Program-made: the position numbers and the translations under genes
In this document: in pieces, positions 9,817-17,289 of the stretch
Numbering within the stretch: position 1 is the first letter of the stretch
Layout: the number at the start of each line of letters is the position of its first letter
From: Arthrobacter sp. 9V
Lineage (GTDB): Bacteria > Actinomycetota > Actinomycetes > Actinomycetales > Micrococcaceae
NCBI RefSeq assembly: GCF_902506065.1
Contig: NZ_LR732912.1
Location: forward strand, 4,679,525-4,743,524
Length of the DNA: 64,000 bases
Reading direction: 5' to 3'
Notes under the pieces: model-generated
What the model saw: the letters and a program-made list of their open reading frames with translations, nothing else
What the model was told of the DNA's origin: nothing
The model's database searches: none

Positions 9817-10458
9817 CTACTGCTTGATCAGCGGGCTCAGTCTCGAGGCTCGTTCAGCCGCACCGGTCATGCCGAGGGACTCCAACCAGTTGCCCAGCAT
9901 CTGATATCCGCCTTCAGTGAGCACCGATTCCGGGTGGAACTGGACGCCGCAGAGGGGCGCGGTCTTGTGCTGCAGGCCCATCACCACTCCGTTGGTGGTC
10001 TCGGCGGTGATTTCCAGAACGTCCGGTATGGAGTTCCGGACGGCTGCAAGGGAGTGGTACCGCGTTGCCGTGACGGGCGACGGGAGACCGGCAAAGACGC
10101 TCTTGCCTTCGTGCTGGACGGGCGAGGTCTTGCCGTGCATGAGTTCCGGCGCGTGAGTCACCACTCCGCCATATGCCTCGGCCAGGGCCTGATGTCCCAG
10201 GCACACGCCAAACATGGGCTTTGCGGCCTCACCGCACCACTTAATGAGCTCAATGCAGACGCCCGCTTCGGCGGGCGTACCCGGACCGGGGGAGACCAGG
10301 ACGCCGTCGCGGCTTGCTGCGAGTTCAATGGCCTCGGCTAGCGTCACGTCGTCATTGCGTACAACTGTTGTTTGGGCACCGAGTTCCTGGAGGTACCCCA
10401 CCAGTGTGTAGACAAAGCTGTCGTAGTTATCCACTACAAGAATTTTTGTTGTGCTCAT
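9817..10458 (-). CDS. trpG: Anthranilate/aminodeoxychorismate synthase glutaminase subunit
   Basis: A 213-residue class I glutamine amidotransferase that supplies ammonia from glutamine to chorismate-converting synthases. The triad is visible: Cys86 in GVCLGHQ, and His175 with Glu177 in GVQFHPES; the oxyanion motif SPGPGTP is also present. No trpE or pabB lies in the window, so a role in folate (PabA) or tryptophan (TrpG) synthesis, or both, cannot be decided. The ATG overlaps the stop of the small membrane ORF upstream by ATGA. A longer in-frame extension upstream is rejected because it would run through that ORF. Confidence 0.9.
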   Translation of the reverse strand: MSTTKILVVDNYDSFVYTLVGYLQELGAQTTVVRNDDVTLAEAIELAASRDGVLVSPGPGTPAEAGVCIELIKWCGEAAKPMFGVCLGHQALAEAYGGVVTHAPELMHGKTSPVQHEGKSVFAGLPSPVTATRYHSLAAVRNSIPDVLEITAETTNGVVMGLQHKTAPLCGVQFHPESVLTEGGYQMLGNWLESLGMTGAAERASRLSPLIKQ

Positions 10459-10625
10459 GGCTGCTGCACTAAACCAATCGTTGAGTCGGTCAAAGTGGTG
10501 AACTGGGAAAACCAAGGGAAGAGGAACTGGACCATCAGCACCAAGGCGATGCCCACCAGTACCAGGGAAGTCAGGATCCGCACCCATAGGGGGCCCGGCA
10601 GATTACGGAAGATCCATGCGTACAT
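10455..10625 (-). CDS. Small membrane protein of unknown function (56 aa)
   Basis: A short ORF beginning MYAWIFRNLP with one strong hydrophobic helix (about residues 17-38, ILTSLVLVGIALVLMVQFLF) and a short polar tail. It starts 3 bases after the sortase stop, and its TGA overlaps the trpG ATG, so it fits exactly between two genes as a coupled cistron. That packing, together with a normal amino-acid composition, supports a real gene. I do not recognise a named family; the location between sortase and trpG, near crgA, suggests an envelope role, which is inference. Confidence 0.75.
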   Translation of the reverse strand: MYAWIFRNLPGPLWVRILTSLVLVGIALVLMVQFLFPWFSQFTTLTDSTIGLVQQP

Positions 10626-10628
10626 TCG

Positions 10629-11441
10629 TTAACCCTTTCCGTGTGCCCGGGCTACTTGCGCGGCGATTTCCGACGGCGGTCCGGCTGAGGCGGGTTGCCA
10701 ACTATCCAACATTGAGTAAGCAATGATGCGTTCCTGAGCACCAAATCGCGGATTGCAACTCGTCATGGTGAGGATACTTTCCGTGGGCTGGACTCCCGCC
10801 TCGGTGGGAACGGGCATCAGGACGTCCGTTCGGTCCGGGAGAACGATCTGGTTGTTGCGGAAAACGTAGGTGTAGTAGCCGTCTGCCGTCTGGATGTAGA
10901 TCTTGTCCCCGGGAACCAGGGTGTGGATGTTGTCCAGAACTGCACCGTGGGTTTGACGGTGCCCGGCTACCGCGAAGTTACCGGGTGCCCCAGGCATGCT
11001 GGTACTTCCGTAGTGCCCCAAACCCAGCGTGTCCAGAACATCCGAGCCGGTGCCTTCAATGATGGGGCGTGTGTAATCCGGGCCAAAGCGGGGGATATAC
11101 ATGATCCCGATCATTCCTGCATAGGCGGGAGCCTGCGTAACTACCGGGGGTCCGTAGTCCACGGGGGCAGCAGGTGCCGCAGGAGTTACTGGTCCGGTGA
11201 ATTCCTGAGCGAAGCTTTTAACCGCTTCAGTCTGCTTGGCATCAGCTTCAACGTTGGTCCACCACAGCTCCCAGCCCACAAAGAGGAGCAGCACTATGCC
11301 TGCCGTAATGAGCAGCTCGCCCAGGATCTGGCTGATTTTTCGGATGACGTCAGAGGCCCGGACTCGCTTGCGCGGGCGCATTTCCTGCCCTTGGCGTGCG
11401 GACGGCACGGCGGTTGCCGCCGTCTGCTGCTGATGCGCCAC
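10629..11441 (-). CDS. Class E sortase
   Basis: A 270-residue sortase-family transpeptidase with a cytoplasmic basic N-terminus, a membrane helix (about residues 35-55) and the catalytic domain outside. Catalytic features are visible: His in FAVAGHRQTHG, Cys in LTMTSCNPRFG, and the downstream Arg in GAQER. The TxTxC pattern is that of class E sortases, which in high-GC Gram-positives anchor LAXTG-type proteins to the wall. The start is GTG 11441, which has AAGGAGA five bases upstream; an in-frame ATG at 11456 would place that site inside the gene. No sortase substrate is seen nearby. Confidence 0.9.
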   Translation of the reverse strand: MAHQQQTAATAVPSARQGQEMRPRKRVRASDVIRKISQILGELLITAGIVLLLFVGWELWWTNVEADAKQTEAVKSFAQEFTGPVTPAAPAAPVDYGPPVVTQAPAYAGMIGIMYIPRFGPDYTRPIIEGTGSDVLDTLGLGHYGSTSMPGAPGNFAVAGHRQTHGAVLDNIHTLVPGDKIYIQTADGYYTYVFRNNQIVLPDRTDVLMPVPTEAGVQPTESILTMTSCNPRFGAQERIIAYSMLDSWQPASAGPPSEIAAQVARAHGKG

Positions 11442-11613
11442 AGGGTCTCCTTGCATAGGGCGCGGGCGGGACAGGCGGGCTCCCGGTTGCGGCTAGACTT
11501 GACAGCTAGAACCAACCCGGAACGCCGTGTGGCCGTTAACCGCTGGAAATTTCCTTCCTGCAGGATATCAAGGCTGGCGCCAACGGGTATTAACCGTACA
11601 GCCAGGAGGATCC

Positions 11614-11868
11614 GTGCCCGAGTCCAAGCCCCGCAAGCGGCCTGCCCGTCAGGCCCCGCAGACTTCCGCAGCACAGCAGTACAAGCCGAACCCGGTTTGG
11701 TACAAGGCTGTCATGTTCGGCTTGATGATCCTCGGCCTGATCTGGATCATCACCTTCTACATCACTGAGGGTCAGTTCCCTGTTCGCGAGTGGGCCTCGT
11801 GGAACATCGTGGCAGGCTTCGGAATTGCAATCGTGGGCTTTCTTATGACCACGCGCTGGCGCTCCTAG
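11614..11868 (+). CDS. crgA: Cell division protein CrgA
   Basis: An 84-residue membrane protein with a basic Pro/Arg N-terminus and two transmembrane helices (about residues 29-48 and 63-79) separated by the ITEGQFPVREWASWN loop. This matches CrgA, an actinobacterial septation factor that interacts with FtsZ, FtsQ and penicillin-binding proteins. The GTG start follows AGGAGGATCC. It is divergent from the sortase and shares a 172-base intergenic promoter region with it. Confidence 0.95.
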   Translation: MPESKPRKRPARQAPQTSAAQQYKPNPVWYKAVMFGLMILGLIWIITFYITEGQFPVREWASWNIVAGFGIAIVGFLMTTRWRS

Positions 11869-11913
11869 GAATTTCGCACCTCACATTTGCGTGCCCGTGA
11901 ACGTCTACAGGAT

Positions 11914-12423
11914 ATGAGCATCCGGCACACCACCATGGATTCCCCGTTGGGGCAGTTAACGCTGACTGCCCGCGGGGAATTTTTGACGGGTATCTTCTAC
12001 GAAGGTCACTGGCATATGCCTCCCGCCGACTACTTCGGAGAACTGACCGGGATCGATGACCCCGTGTTTGCGCGGACCCGGACCGAACTTACCGAGTATT
12101 TGGGCGGTCATCGGACGGCTTTCGATGTCCCCTTCGAGGCACTCGGTAACCCGTTTCAACAGAAGGTCTGGGACCGGCTGCAACATATACCTTTCGGTGA
12201 AACTGTCAGCTATGGACAGTTGGCTGCGGAGTTGGGGGATCCCCACCTGGCCCAGGCTGTGGGATCGGCTGTTGGACGCAATCCCATCAGCATCGTCATT
12301 CCCTGCCATCGCGTGGTGGGTCGCTCCGGCCAACTCACGGGGTACGCGGGTGGGCTTCGAAATAAGCGCTTCCTCCTGGAATTGGAAGAGCCGGCAGAAG
12401 TGCGGGAAGGCAAGCTTTTCTGA
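11914..12423 (+). CDS. ogt: Methylated-DNA-[protein]-cysteine methyltransferase, first copy
   Basis: A 169-residue suicide alkyltransferase that removes O6-alkyl groups from guanine onto its own cysteine. The acceptor Cys131 in PCHRV, the hinge Asn in GRNP and Tyr100 are present. The residue equivalent to the nucleotide-flipping arginine finger (human MGMT Arg128) is Gln114 here, in LAQAVG, which is unusual. ATG 11914 has a weak ACAGGA upstream; a TTG-initiated form nine codons longer is less likely. Its TGA overlaps the start of the sigma-factor gene by one base. Confidence 0.9.
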   Translation: MSIRHTTMDSPLGQLTLTARGEFLTGIFYEGHWHMPPADYFGELTGIDDPVFARTRTELTEYLGGHRTAFDVPFEALGNPFQQKVWDRLQHIPFGETVSYGQLAAELGDPHLAQAVGSAVGRNPISIVIPCHRVVGRSGQLTGYAGGLRNKRFLLELEEPAEVREGKLF

Positions 12424-12950
12424 TGAAGCCAGGGCAGATGCTCAACAAAAAGCCGTTCGAAGCCGTGGTCCGCGAACAGGGCACCACGGTGCTTCGGGTG
12501 TGCCGTGCGATCCTCGGCGTGCATGATGCTGATGATGCGTGGTCGGATACGTTCCTGGCGGCCCTGCAGGCTTATCCTGCCCTTCCTCCTGAGGCCAACG
12601 TTGAAGCCTGGCTGGTCACCATCGCCCATCGGAAGTGCGTGGACCATCTACGGGCCGGAACCCGTCGCGCCTTGCCGGTTGACCATCCGCCGGAACAAGC
12701 TTCCAGCCTCGGCATTCCTGGTGAAGGTCATTGGGAACTGCTGGAAGCCCTCACACGGCTCCCCCCGAAGCAGCGCCAAGCCGTGGCCTATCACTACCTT
12801 GCCGGTCTTTCCTATAAGGATGTTGCCGGGTTATTAGGCGGAACCGCCGAGGCTGCCCGTCGCGCCAGTGCCGACGGCGTGAAATCTCTGCGGTCCGTTC
12901 TCACCATCCACCAGTCACTGGCTCATACATCCTCTAAAGGCGATATCTGA
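12423..12950 (+). CDS. ECF-type RNA polymerase sigma factor
   Basis: A 175-residue sigma-70 family protein with only regions 2 and 4. Region 2 (about residues 10-75) contains DADDAWSDTFLAAL and WLVTIAHRKCVDHLR; region 4 (about 105-155) contains LPPKQRQAVAYHYLAGLSYKDVAGLLGGT, a helix-turn-helix. It sits between two methyltransferase genes with one-base overlaps on each side, so it is made with DNA repair enzymes. No anti-sigma factor gene is adjacent. A role in turning on alkylation-repair genes is inference from position. A second in-frame ATG lies five codons downstream. Confidence 0.9.
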   Translation: MKPGQMLNKKPFEAVVREQGTTVLRVCRAILGVHDADDAWSDTFLAALQAYPALPPEANVEAWLVTIAHRKCVDHLRAGTRRALPVDHPPEQASSLGIPGEGHWELLEALTRLPPKQRQAVAYHYLAGLSYKDVAGLLGGTAEAARRASADGVKSLRSVLTIHQSLAHTSSKGDI

Positions 12951-13579
12951 TGACCCTTGAACTCAGCCCCGATCACGCCGAGGTTATTTCGCTCCTGCAG
13001 CCCTTGGACGCCGGACTGGAACCGGCCATTGCCAGCCTCCATGCGCGTTTGGCACGCGATGCACAGCTCACCCATACCTTGGACGTCGCATACAGGATTG
13101 TGGATTCTCCGTTGGGAAAACTCCTTTTGGCTGCTACGGATCGTGGCATAGTCCGCGTTGCCTTTGAGCTGGAAGACCACGACGCCGTTCTGCAGTTCCT
13201 CGCAAACACGGTGAGCCCCCGCATTCTTCAGGCCCCTGCGCGTCTTGATGACGCCGCTCGCGAACTCGACGAGTACTTTAAAGGCACCCGAACCGAATTC
13301 GATCTAACACTGGACTTCCGGTTGTCCCGCGGTTTCCGTCTCAACGTCCTGCGCCACCTGCCTCGGATCCCTTACGGCAACACAGCCAGCTACGCCCAAG
13401 TTGCCCAGGCAGCCGGCAGTCCAAACGCGGTCCGTGCTGTGGGGACAGCTTGTGCCACCAACCCTTTGCCGCTCATTGTTCCGTGCCACCGCGTAGTAAA
13501 GTCGGACGGCAATTTTGGCGGCTACCTTGGCGGAACCGAGGCCAAACGCGCCCTGCTCCGCCTTGAGGCGGCGGCGTGA
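12950..13579 (+). CDS. Methylated-DNA-[protein]-cysteine methyltransferase, second copy
   Basis: A 209-residue alkyltransferase. About 40 extra N-terminal residues of no recognised domain precede a standard Ogt/Ada-C fold. It carries all expected residues: acceptor Cys179 in PCHRV, Tyr148, and the arginine finger Arg162 in VRAVG. It differs strongly from the first copy two genes upstream, so this is not a recent duplication. TGATG overlap with the sigma gene and GTGA overlap with alkB indicate coupled translation. Confidence 0.92.
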   Translation: MTLELSPDHAEVISLLQPLDAGLEPAIASLHARLARDAQLTHTLDVAYRIVDSPLGKLLLAATDRGIVRVAFELEDHDAVLQFLANTVSPRILQAPARLDDAARELDEYFKGTRTEFDLTLDFRLSRGFRLNVLRHLPRIPYGNTASYAQVAQAAGSPNAVRAVGTACATNPLPLIVPCHRVVKSDGNFGGYLGGTEAKRALLRLEAAA

Positions 13580-14292
13580 GCGAAGACGCCCTGTTTCCCT
13601 TGGAGCTGGTACGGACGGAAACGAACGACGCCGGTCCCCGCCTGGTTGCGCCCGGCGCCGTCCACATTCCCGGCTGGCTCACCCTTGAGCAGCAGCGATG
13701 GATTGTGGCGCGCTTTGGTGAATGGACACAAGGGCCGGTTCCCCTCCGTGCGGCAACTCTTCCGGGCGGCCACCAAATGTCGGTGCGGACGGTTTGCCTT
13801 GGCTGGCACTGGCAGCCTTACCGGTACACGCGCGAAGCCACTGACGTCAACGGCCGTCCCGTCCTCGATTTCCCGGACTGGATGGTGCGCCTGGGGCGGA
13901 AAGCAGTGGACGCCGCCTATGCCTCCGGCGTTGAAAGCGACCAGACCCTGAGTGCGTTGGCCACCACCTACACCCCCGACGCTGCATTGGTGAACTATTA
14001 CGATGACGGCGCCGCCATGGGGATGCACCAGGACAAGGACGAGCGCTCCAACGCACCTGTGGTCTCACTCAGCATTGGCGACACGTGCCTTTTTCGATTC
14101 GGCAACACGCACACCCGGACCAAGCCATACACGGATGTGAAGCTCCATTCCGGAGACCTCTTCGTCTTTGGAGGCGCGTCCAGGTTCGCTTATCATGGCA
14201 TCCCCAAAGTCTTCCCGGAAACGGCAGCGGATGGCTGTGGCCTCTCACGGGGCCGGATCAACATCACCATGCGAGTCACAGGACTATCGTGA
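13576..14292 (+). CDS. alkB: AlkB-family 2-oxoglutarate/Fe(II) DNA dealkylase
   Basis: A 238-residue oxygenase that repairs 1-methyladenine and 3-methylcytosine by oxidative demethylation. The iron ligands His151 and Asp153 (HQDKDE) and His207 (FAYHG) and the 2-oxoglutarate-binding arginines Arg227 and Arg233 (RINITMR) are present, closely matching Escherichia coli AlkB. GTG start overlapping the second methyltransferase gene; last of four coupled genes. An imperfect 17-base direct repeat spans its stop codon (14286-14317). Confidence 0.95.
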   Translation: MSEDALFPLELVRTETNDAGPRLVAPGAVHIPGWLTLEQQRWIVARFGEWTQGPVPLRAATLPGGHQMSVRTVCLGWHWQPYRYTREATDVNGRPVLDFPDWMVRLGRKAVDAAYASGVESDQTLSALATTYTPDAALVNYYDDGAAMGMHQDKDERSNAPVVSLSIGDTCLFRFGNTHTRTKPYTDVKLHSGDLFVFGGASRFAYHGIPKVFPETAADGCGLSRGRINITMRVTGLS

Positions 14293-14410
14293 CGTCGGCC
14301 TATCGTGATGCCGGCATACATACCCAATAATGTCCGGGGCGCCGGGCAGAATATTCCAAGAAGCTGAATTACTGTCTGGTTCTTGAACAGCCGGGCCCAG
14401 AGGAGCATGC

Positions 14411-15010
14411 ATGACCCCGGAAAGTGGCACCATCGTCGGTGAGGACGGCCTGGCGCGTCCGCTGTGGGCGTCCTCAGACCCCCTCATGCAGGCTTACTAC
14501 GATCACGAGTGGGGAATGCCGGTCCGCGATGAGCAGGGCATGTATGAGCGCATCAGCCTCGAGGCGTTCCAGGCTGGTCTATCCTGGGCTACCATCCTTC
14601 GGAAAAGGGATGCCTTCAGGCGCGCATTCCTGGACTTCCATCCGGAGAGTGTCGCCGCCTTCACCGAGGCAGACCAAGAGCGGCTCATGCTCGACTCCGG
14701 TATTGTCCGCAACCGATTGAAGATCAAAGCCGCCATCACTAATGCCAAGGCGACCATTGCCTTGCGTGAAGAGGGCGGGCTGGTGGACTTCGTGTGGTCC
14801 TTCCAGCCCCTTACTACTCCCAAGCCCACCACCATGGCGGATATACCTACGAGCTCCCCGGAGTCGATCGCCTTATCCAAGGCGCTGAGGAAGAAGGGGT
14901 TCGCTTTCGTAGGACCCACCACCATGTACGCGCTCATGGAAGCTGTAGGCATCATTGACACCCACTTGATGGACAGCCACCGGAGGGGAACCTCCGGAGT
15001 TTGGGCCTAA
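14411..15010 (+). CDS. tag: DNA-3-methyladenine glycosylase I (Tag family)
   Basis: A 199-residue base-excision glycosylase that removes 3-methyladenine. The catalytic pocket residues align with E. coli Tag: Glu51 in SLEAFQAGLSW, Trp of GLSW, Tyr29. Three of the four zinc-snap ligands of E. coli Tag are replaced: Cys4 by Pro17, His17 by Tyr30, Cys179 by Ser189; only His185 remains. It lies 118 bases after alkB on the same strand and extends the alkylation-repair block, possibly with its own promoter. A 23-base tandem repeat begins at its stop codon (15008 and 15031). Confidence 0.92.
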   Translation: MTPESGTIVGEDGLARPLWASSDPLMQAYYDHEWGMPVRDEQGMYERISLEAFQAGLSWATILRKRDAFRRAFLDFHPESVAAFTEADQERLMLDSGIVRNRLKIKAAITNAKATIALREEGGLVDFVWSFQPLTTPKPTTMADIPTSSPESIALSKALRKKGFAFVGPTTMYALMEAVGIIDTHLMDSHRRGTSGVWA

Positions 15011-15759
15011 GCTGTCCTGCTGTGAGCTCCTAAGCCGTCCTGCGGTGAGCTAGGGGTCGCTTAGTCCACAGATCCTGTCCACAGAAGTGCGTAACTTTAT
15101 CCACAGGCGTGGATAACTTCTGTGGACATCCATGTAACGCCGGTCCATATCGTTGTCAGCCCGCCGATTTGGACTCCTGGCTCGAGCGGAACCACTTATA
15201 CCCACTGTGTACTGCGCTGTGGATAGTCCACCAAGCTTCACCGAGTGTTCAGACTTTCAGGATTGCCGGATTCGTCCAAGCCATCTTTTGGTCCGTCCGG
15301 GCCGGCTTTTGCTGCTTCCGCGTTTCCACGCTCCTTCAGGAGCAGTGGCGAAGTTACCCACTTAACAACAGCCCCCTACCCACAAGTTATCCACAGCTGG
15401 GGAAAAGGTTGTGGGTTTCGCCTTCAAGATCCCCGGTTTAGAGAGTATTTGGACCCCTTCCATGCCGTGAACTACAGCTATGTAAGTTATTAACACTGTT
15501 GATAAGTCTGTTGATACGCGGAACTCCACCGCTTGATTAACAGGATTGTCCACAGGTCCTGGTGAGAAGGTGGTTTTGTCCACATTTACGCGTCGGTAGG
15601 GGACAAAGTTATCCACAGCTGTGGAGAAACTCATGCCTTTCCGGGGATATCTTCTGTTCTGACGAGCCCTCGGACGGTTAAGGGCGAGAACTACACCTGT
15701 GTAAGTTACGCACACTGTGGATAACGCCTGTGGATAAGCACCATGAGTACGGTGGTGCA
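15011..15759 (+). promoter_or_regulatory. Gene-free region with a cluster of DnaA boxes
   Basis: No credible coding sequence. Perfect TTATCCACA or TTGTCCACA boxes, on either strand, lie at 15097-15105, 15387-15395, 15546-15554, 15576-15584, 15609-15617, 15716-15724 and 15729-15737. Near matches lie at 15062, 15075, 15108 and 15218. Two 50-base imperfect direct repeats occur at 15469-15518 and 15688-15737. The density exceeds that in the dnaA-dnaN region of the same window. It may titrate DnaA, regulate the flanking gene, or be an accessory origin element. Confidence 0.7.
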
Positions 15760-16395
15760 ATGAAGAGCGACTTCAAACGGTTGATACCCAGTTATACCGC
15801 CAAGCACGGCCAATTTTCGGTGATGACGGTTCCTACCATGCAGTACCTGATGATCGATGGTCATGGGGACCCCAACACGGCCCGGTCCTACCGGGAAGCG
15901 CTGGCAACCTTGTACCCGGTGGCCTACGCCTTGAAATTCCTCAGTAAGCGGGAGCTCGGCCAGGACTATACGGTAATGCCGCTCGAGGCCCTGTGGTGGT
16001 CGGATGACATGGAGTCATTCACCACTGCGAGGGACAAATCCCGCTGGAACTGGACGGTGCTGAATATGGTCCCCCAGTGGGTCACCAGGGACCATCTGGA
16101 AACGGCGCGGGAGACTACCGCCAAGAAGGGCGACGCGCCGGTACTGGAGGAACTGCGGCTGGAGCCGCTTGATGAGGGGTTGTGCGTGCAAACACTGCAC
16201 GTAGGTCCGTATGACGATGAAGGGCCGGTACTTGAGGAGATGCACAACAAATTCATTCCGGAGCAGGAACTGAAAATGACAGGCAGGCACCACGAGATCT
16301 ACCTCAGTGATCCCCGGCGCACCGCAGCGGAGAAGCTGAAAACAATCCTGCGCCAGCCGGTCAGGAGTGTTAGTAGCTTCGGGGAGGACCGCTAG
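15760..16395 (+). CDS. GyrI-like domain protein
   Basis: A 211-residue soluble protein of the GyrI-like/SOUL-type small-molecule-binding superfamily, related to the effector domains of AraC and MerR regulators but without a DNA-binding domain. The C-terminal part with QTLHVGPYDDEGPVLEEMH and the final DPRRTAAEKLKTILRQPV is typical of stand-alone GyrI-like proteins. Function is unknown; relatives have been proposed to bind or hydrolyse small compounds. ATG 15760 begins the conserved sequence; two perfect DnaA boxes end 22 bases upstream. Confidence 0.8.
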   Translation: MKSDFKRLIPSYTAKHGQFSVMTVPTMQYLMIDGHGDPNTARSYREALATLYPVAYALKFLSKRELGQDYTVMPLEALWWSDDMESFTTARDKSRWNWTVLNMVPQWVTRDHLETARETTAKKGDAPVLEELRLEPLDEGLCVQTLHVGPYDDEGPVLEEMHNKFIPEQELKMTGRHHEIYLSDPRRTAAEKLKTILRQPVRSVSSFGEDR

Positions 16396-16410
16396 CTGAA
16401 CTCGGGGAAT

Positions 16411-17268
16411 TCAGCCGGCAGTGACGCGGAACCAGGTGACCACGGCCAACAGGCCGGCTACCAGAACCAAACCACCGGCTTGCAGCAATGCCTGGTTCTT
16501 GCCTCGTGGAGCATATGCAATCGCGGCGGCAGCCAAGCCACCAGTGATCAGGCCGCCGAGGTGTGCTTGCCAGGCAATGCTGGGGACAAGGAAACCGATC
16601 ACTCCGTTAATGGCGATCAAAATCCACAATTGCTTGGTCTCTCCACCCCTGTGGCGCTGCACAACGAGCATGGCGCCAAAGAGACCGAAGATCGCCCCGG
16701 AAGCACCCACCACGCCCACTGCAGGCACTGTGGTGGGCGTTAGGGCAAGGAAGCCCACGGATCCGCCAATGGCGGAAATCAAGTACACAGCCAGGAATCG
16801 GATGCGCCCCAGCAAAGGCTCAAGGGCCTGGCCGAAAATCCACAGTGTGTACATGTTCAGGACTATATGGAGCAGGAAGCCCTGCGAGTGGAGGAACGCC
16901 GCCGTGACCATGCGCCACGGCTCACTGACGGCAAAAATGTTGGCGAAGGCGAAGTTCTCAAAGACCGCGTCACCGGGCACGATCCACTGCAGAACATAAA
17001 CCAGTGCGCACAAGCCAATGATCAAGTACGTCATCAAAGGCCGGCCCACGGCCAGGGCTCCACCGTACGGGGAGCGGTATGTCGGCGTCGTACGTTTTTG
17101 TTCGTTGACGCAGTCGATGCATTGGAATCCGACGGCGGCCGCCCGCTGGCACTCGGGGCACGCAGGGCGCCCGCAGCGCTGGCACCGCACATAGGAGGGC
17201 CTGTCCGGGTGCCTTGGGCACACCGGAATATCGGCGGACGGCTCGGCCGACGGAATTCCGTAACTCAT
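16411..17268 (-). CDS. Rhomboid-family intramembrane serine protease
   Basis: A 285-residue polytopic membrane protease. The dyad is visible: Ser190 in GASGAIFGL and His236 in WQAHLGGL, plus the HIVLNM oxyanion region near 134. The N-terminus (about residues 17-53) carries eight cysteines and one histidine arranged as a small zinc-ribbon/B-box-like domain (CPRHPD, CQRCGRPACPEC, CIDC), a usual addition in actinobacterial rhomboids. Substrates are unknown. It lies 21 bases downstream of the cyclophilin gene. Confidence 0.93.
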   Translation of the reverse strand: MSYGIPSAEPSADIPVCPRHPDRPSYVRCQRCGRPACPECQRAAAVGFQCIDCVNEQKRTTPTYRSPYGGALAVGRPLMTYLIIGLCALVYVLQWIVPGDAVFENFAFANIFAVSEPWRMVTAAFLHSQGFLLHIVLNMYTLWIFGQALEPLLGRIRFLAVYLISAIGGSVGFLALTPTTVPAVGVVGASGAIFGLFGAMLVVQRHRGGETKQLWILIAINGVIGFLVPSIAWQAHLGGLITGGLAAAAIAYAPRGKNQALLQAGGLVLVAGLLAVVTWFRVTAG

Positions 17269-17289
17269 GAGCTCAGGTTCAGCGTTTGG

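Noticed and set aside
15109..15441. A 110-codon plus-strand frame in the DnaA-box cluster
   Set aside because: No ribosome site, Cys/Trp-rich composition, and it spans several DnaA boxes.
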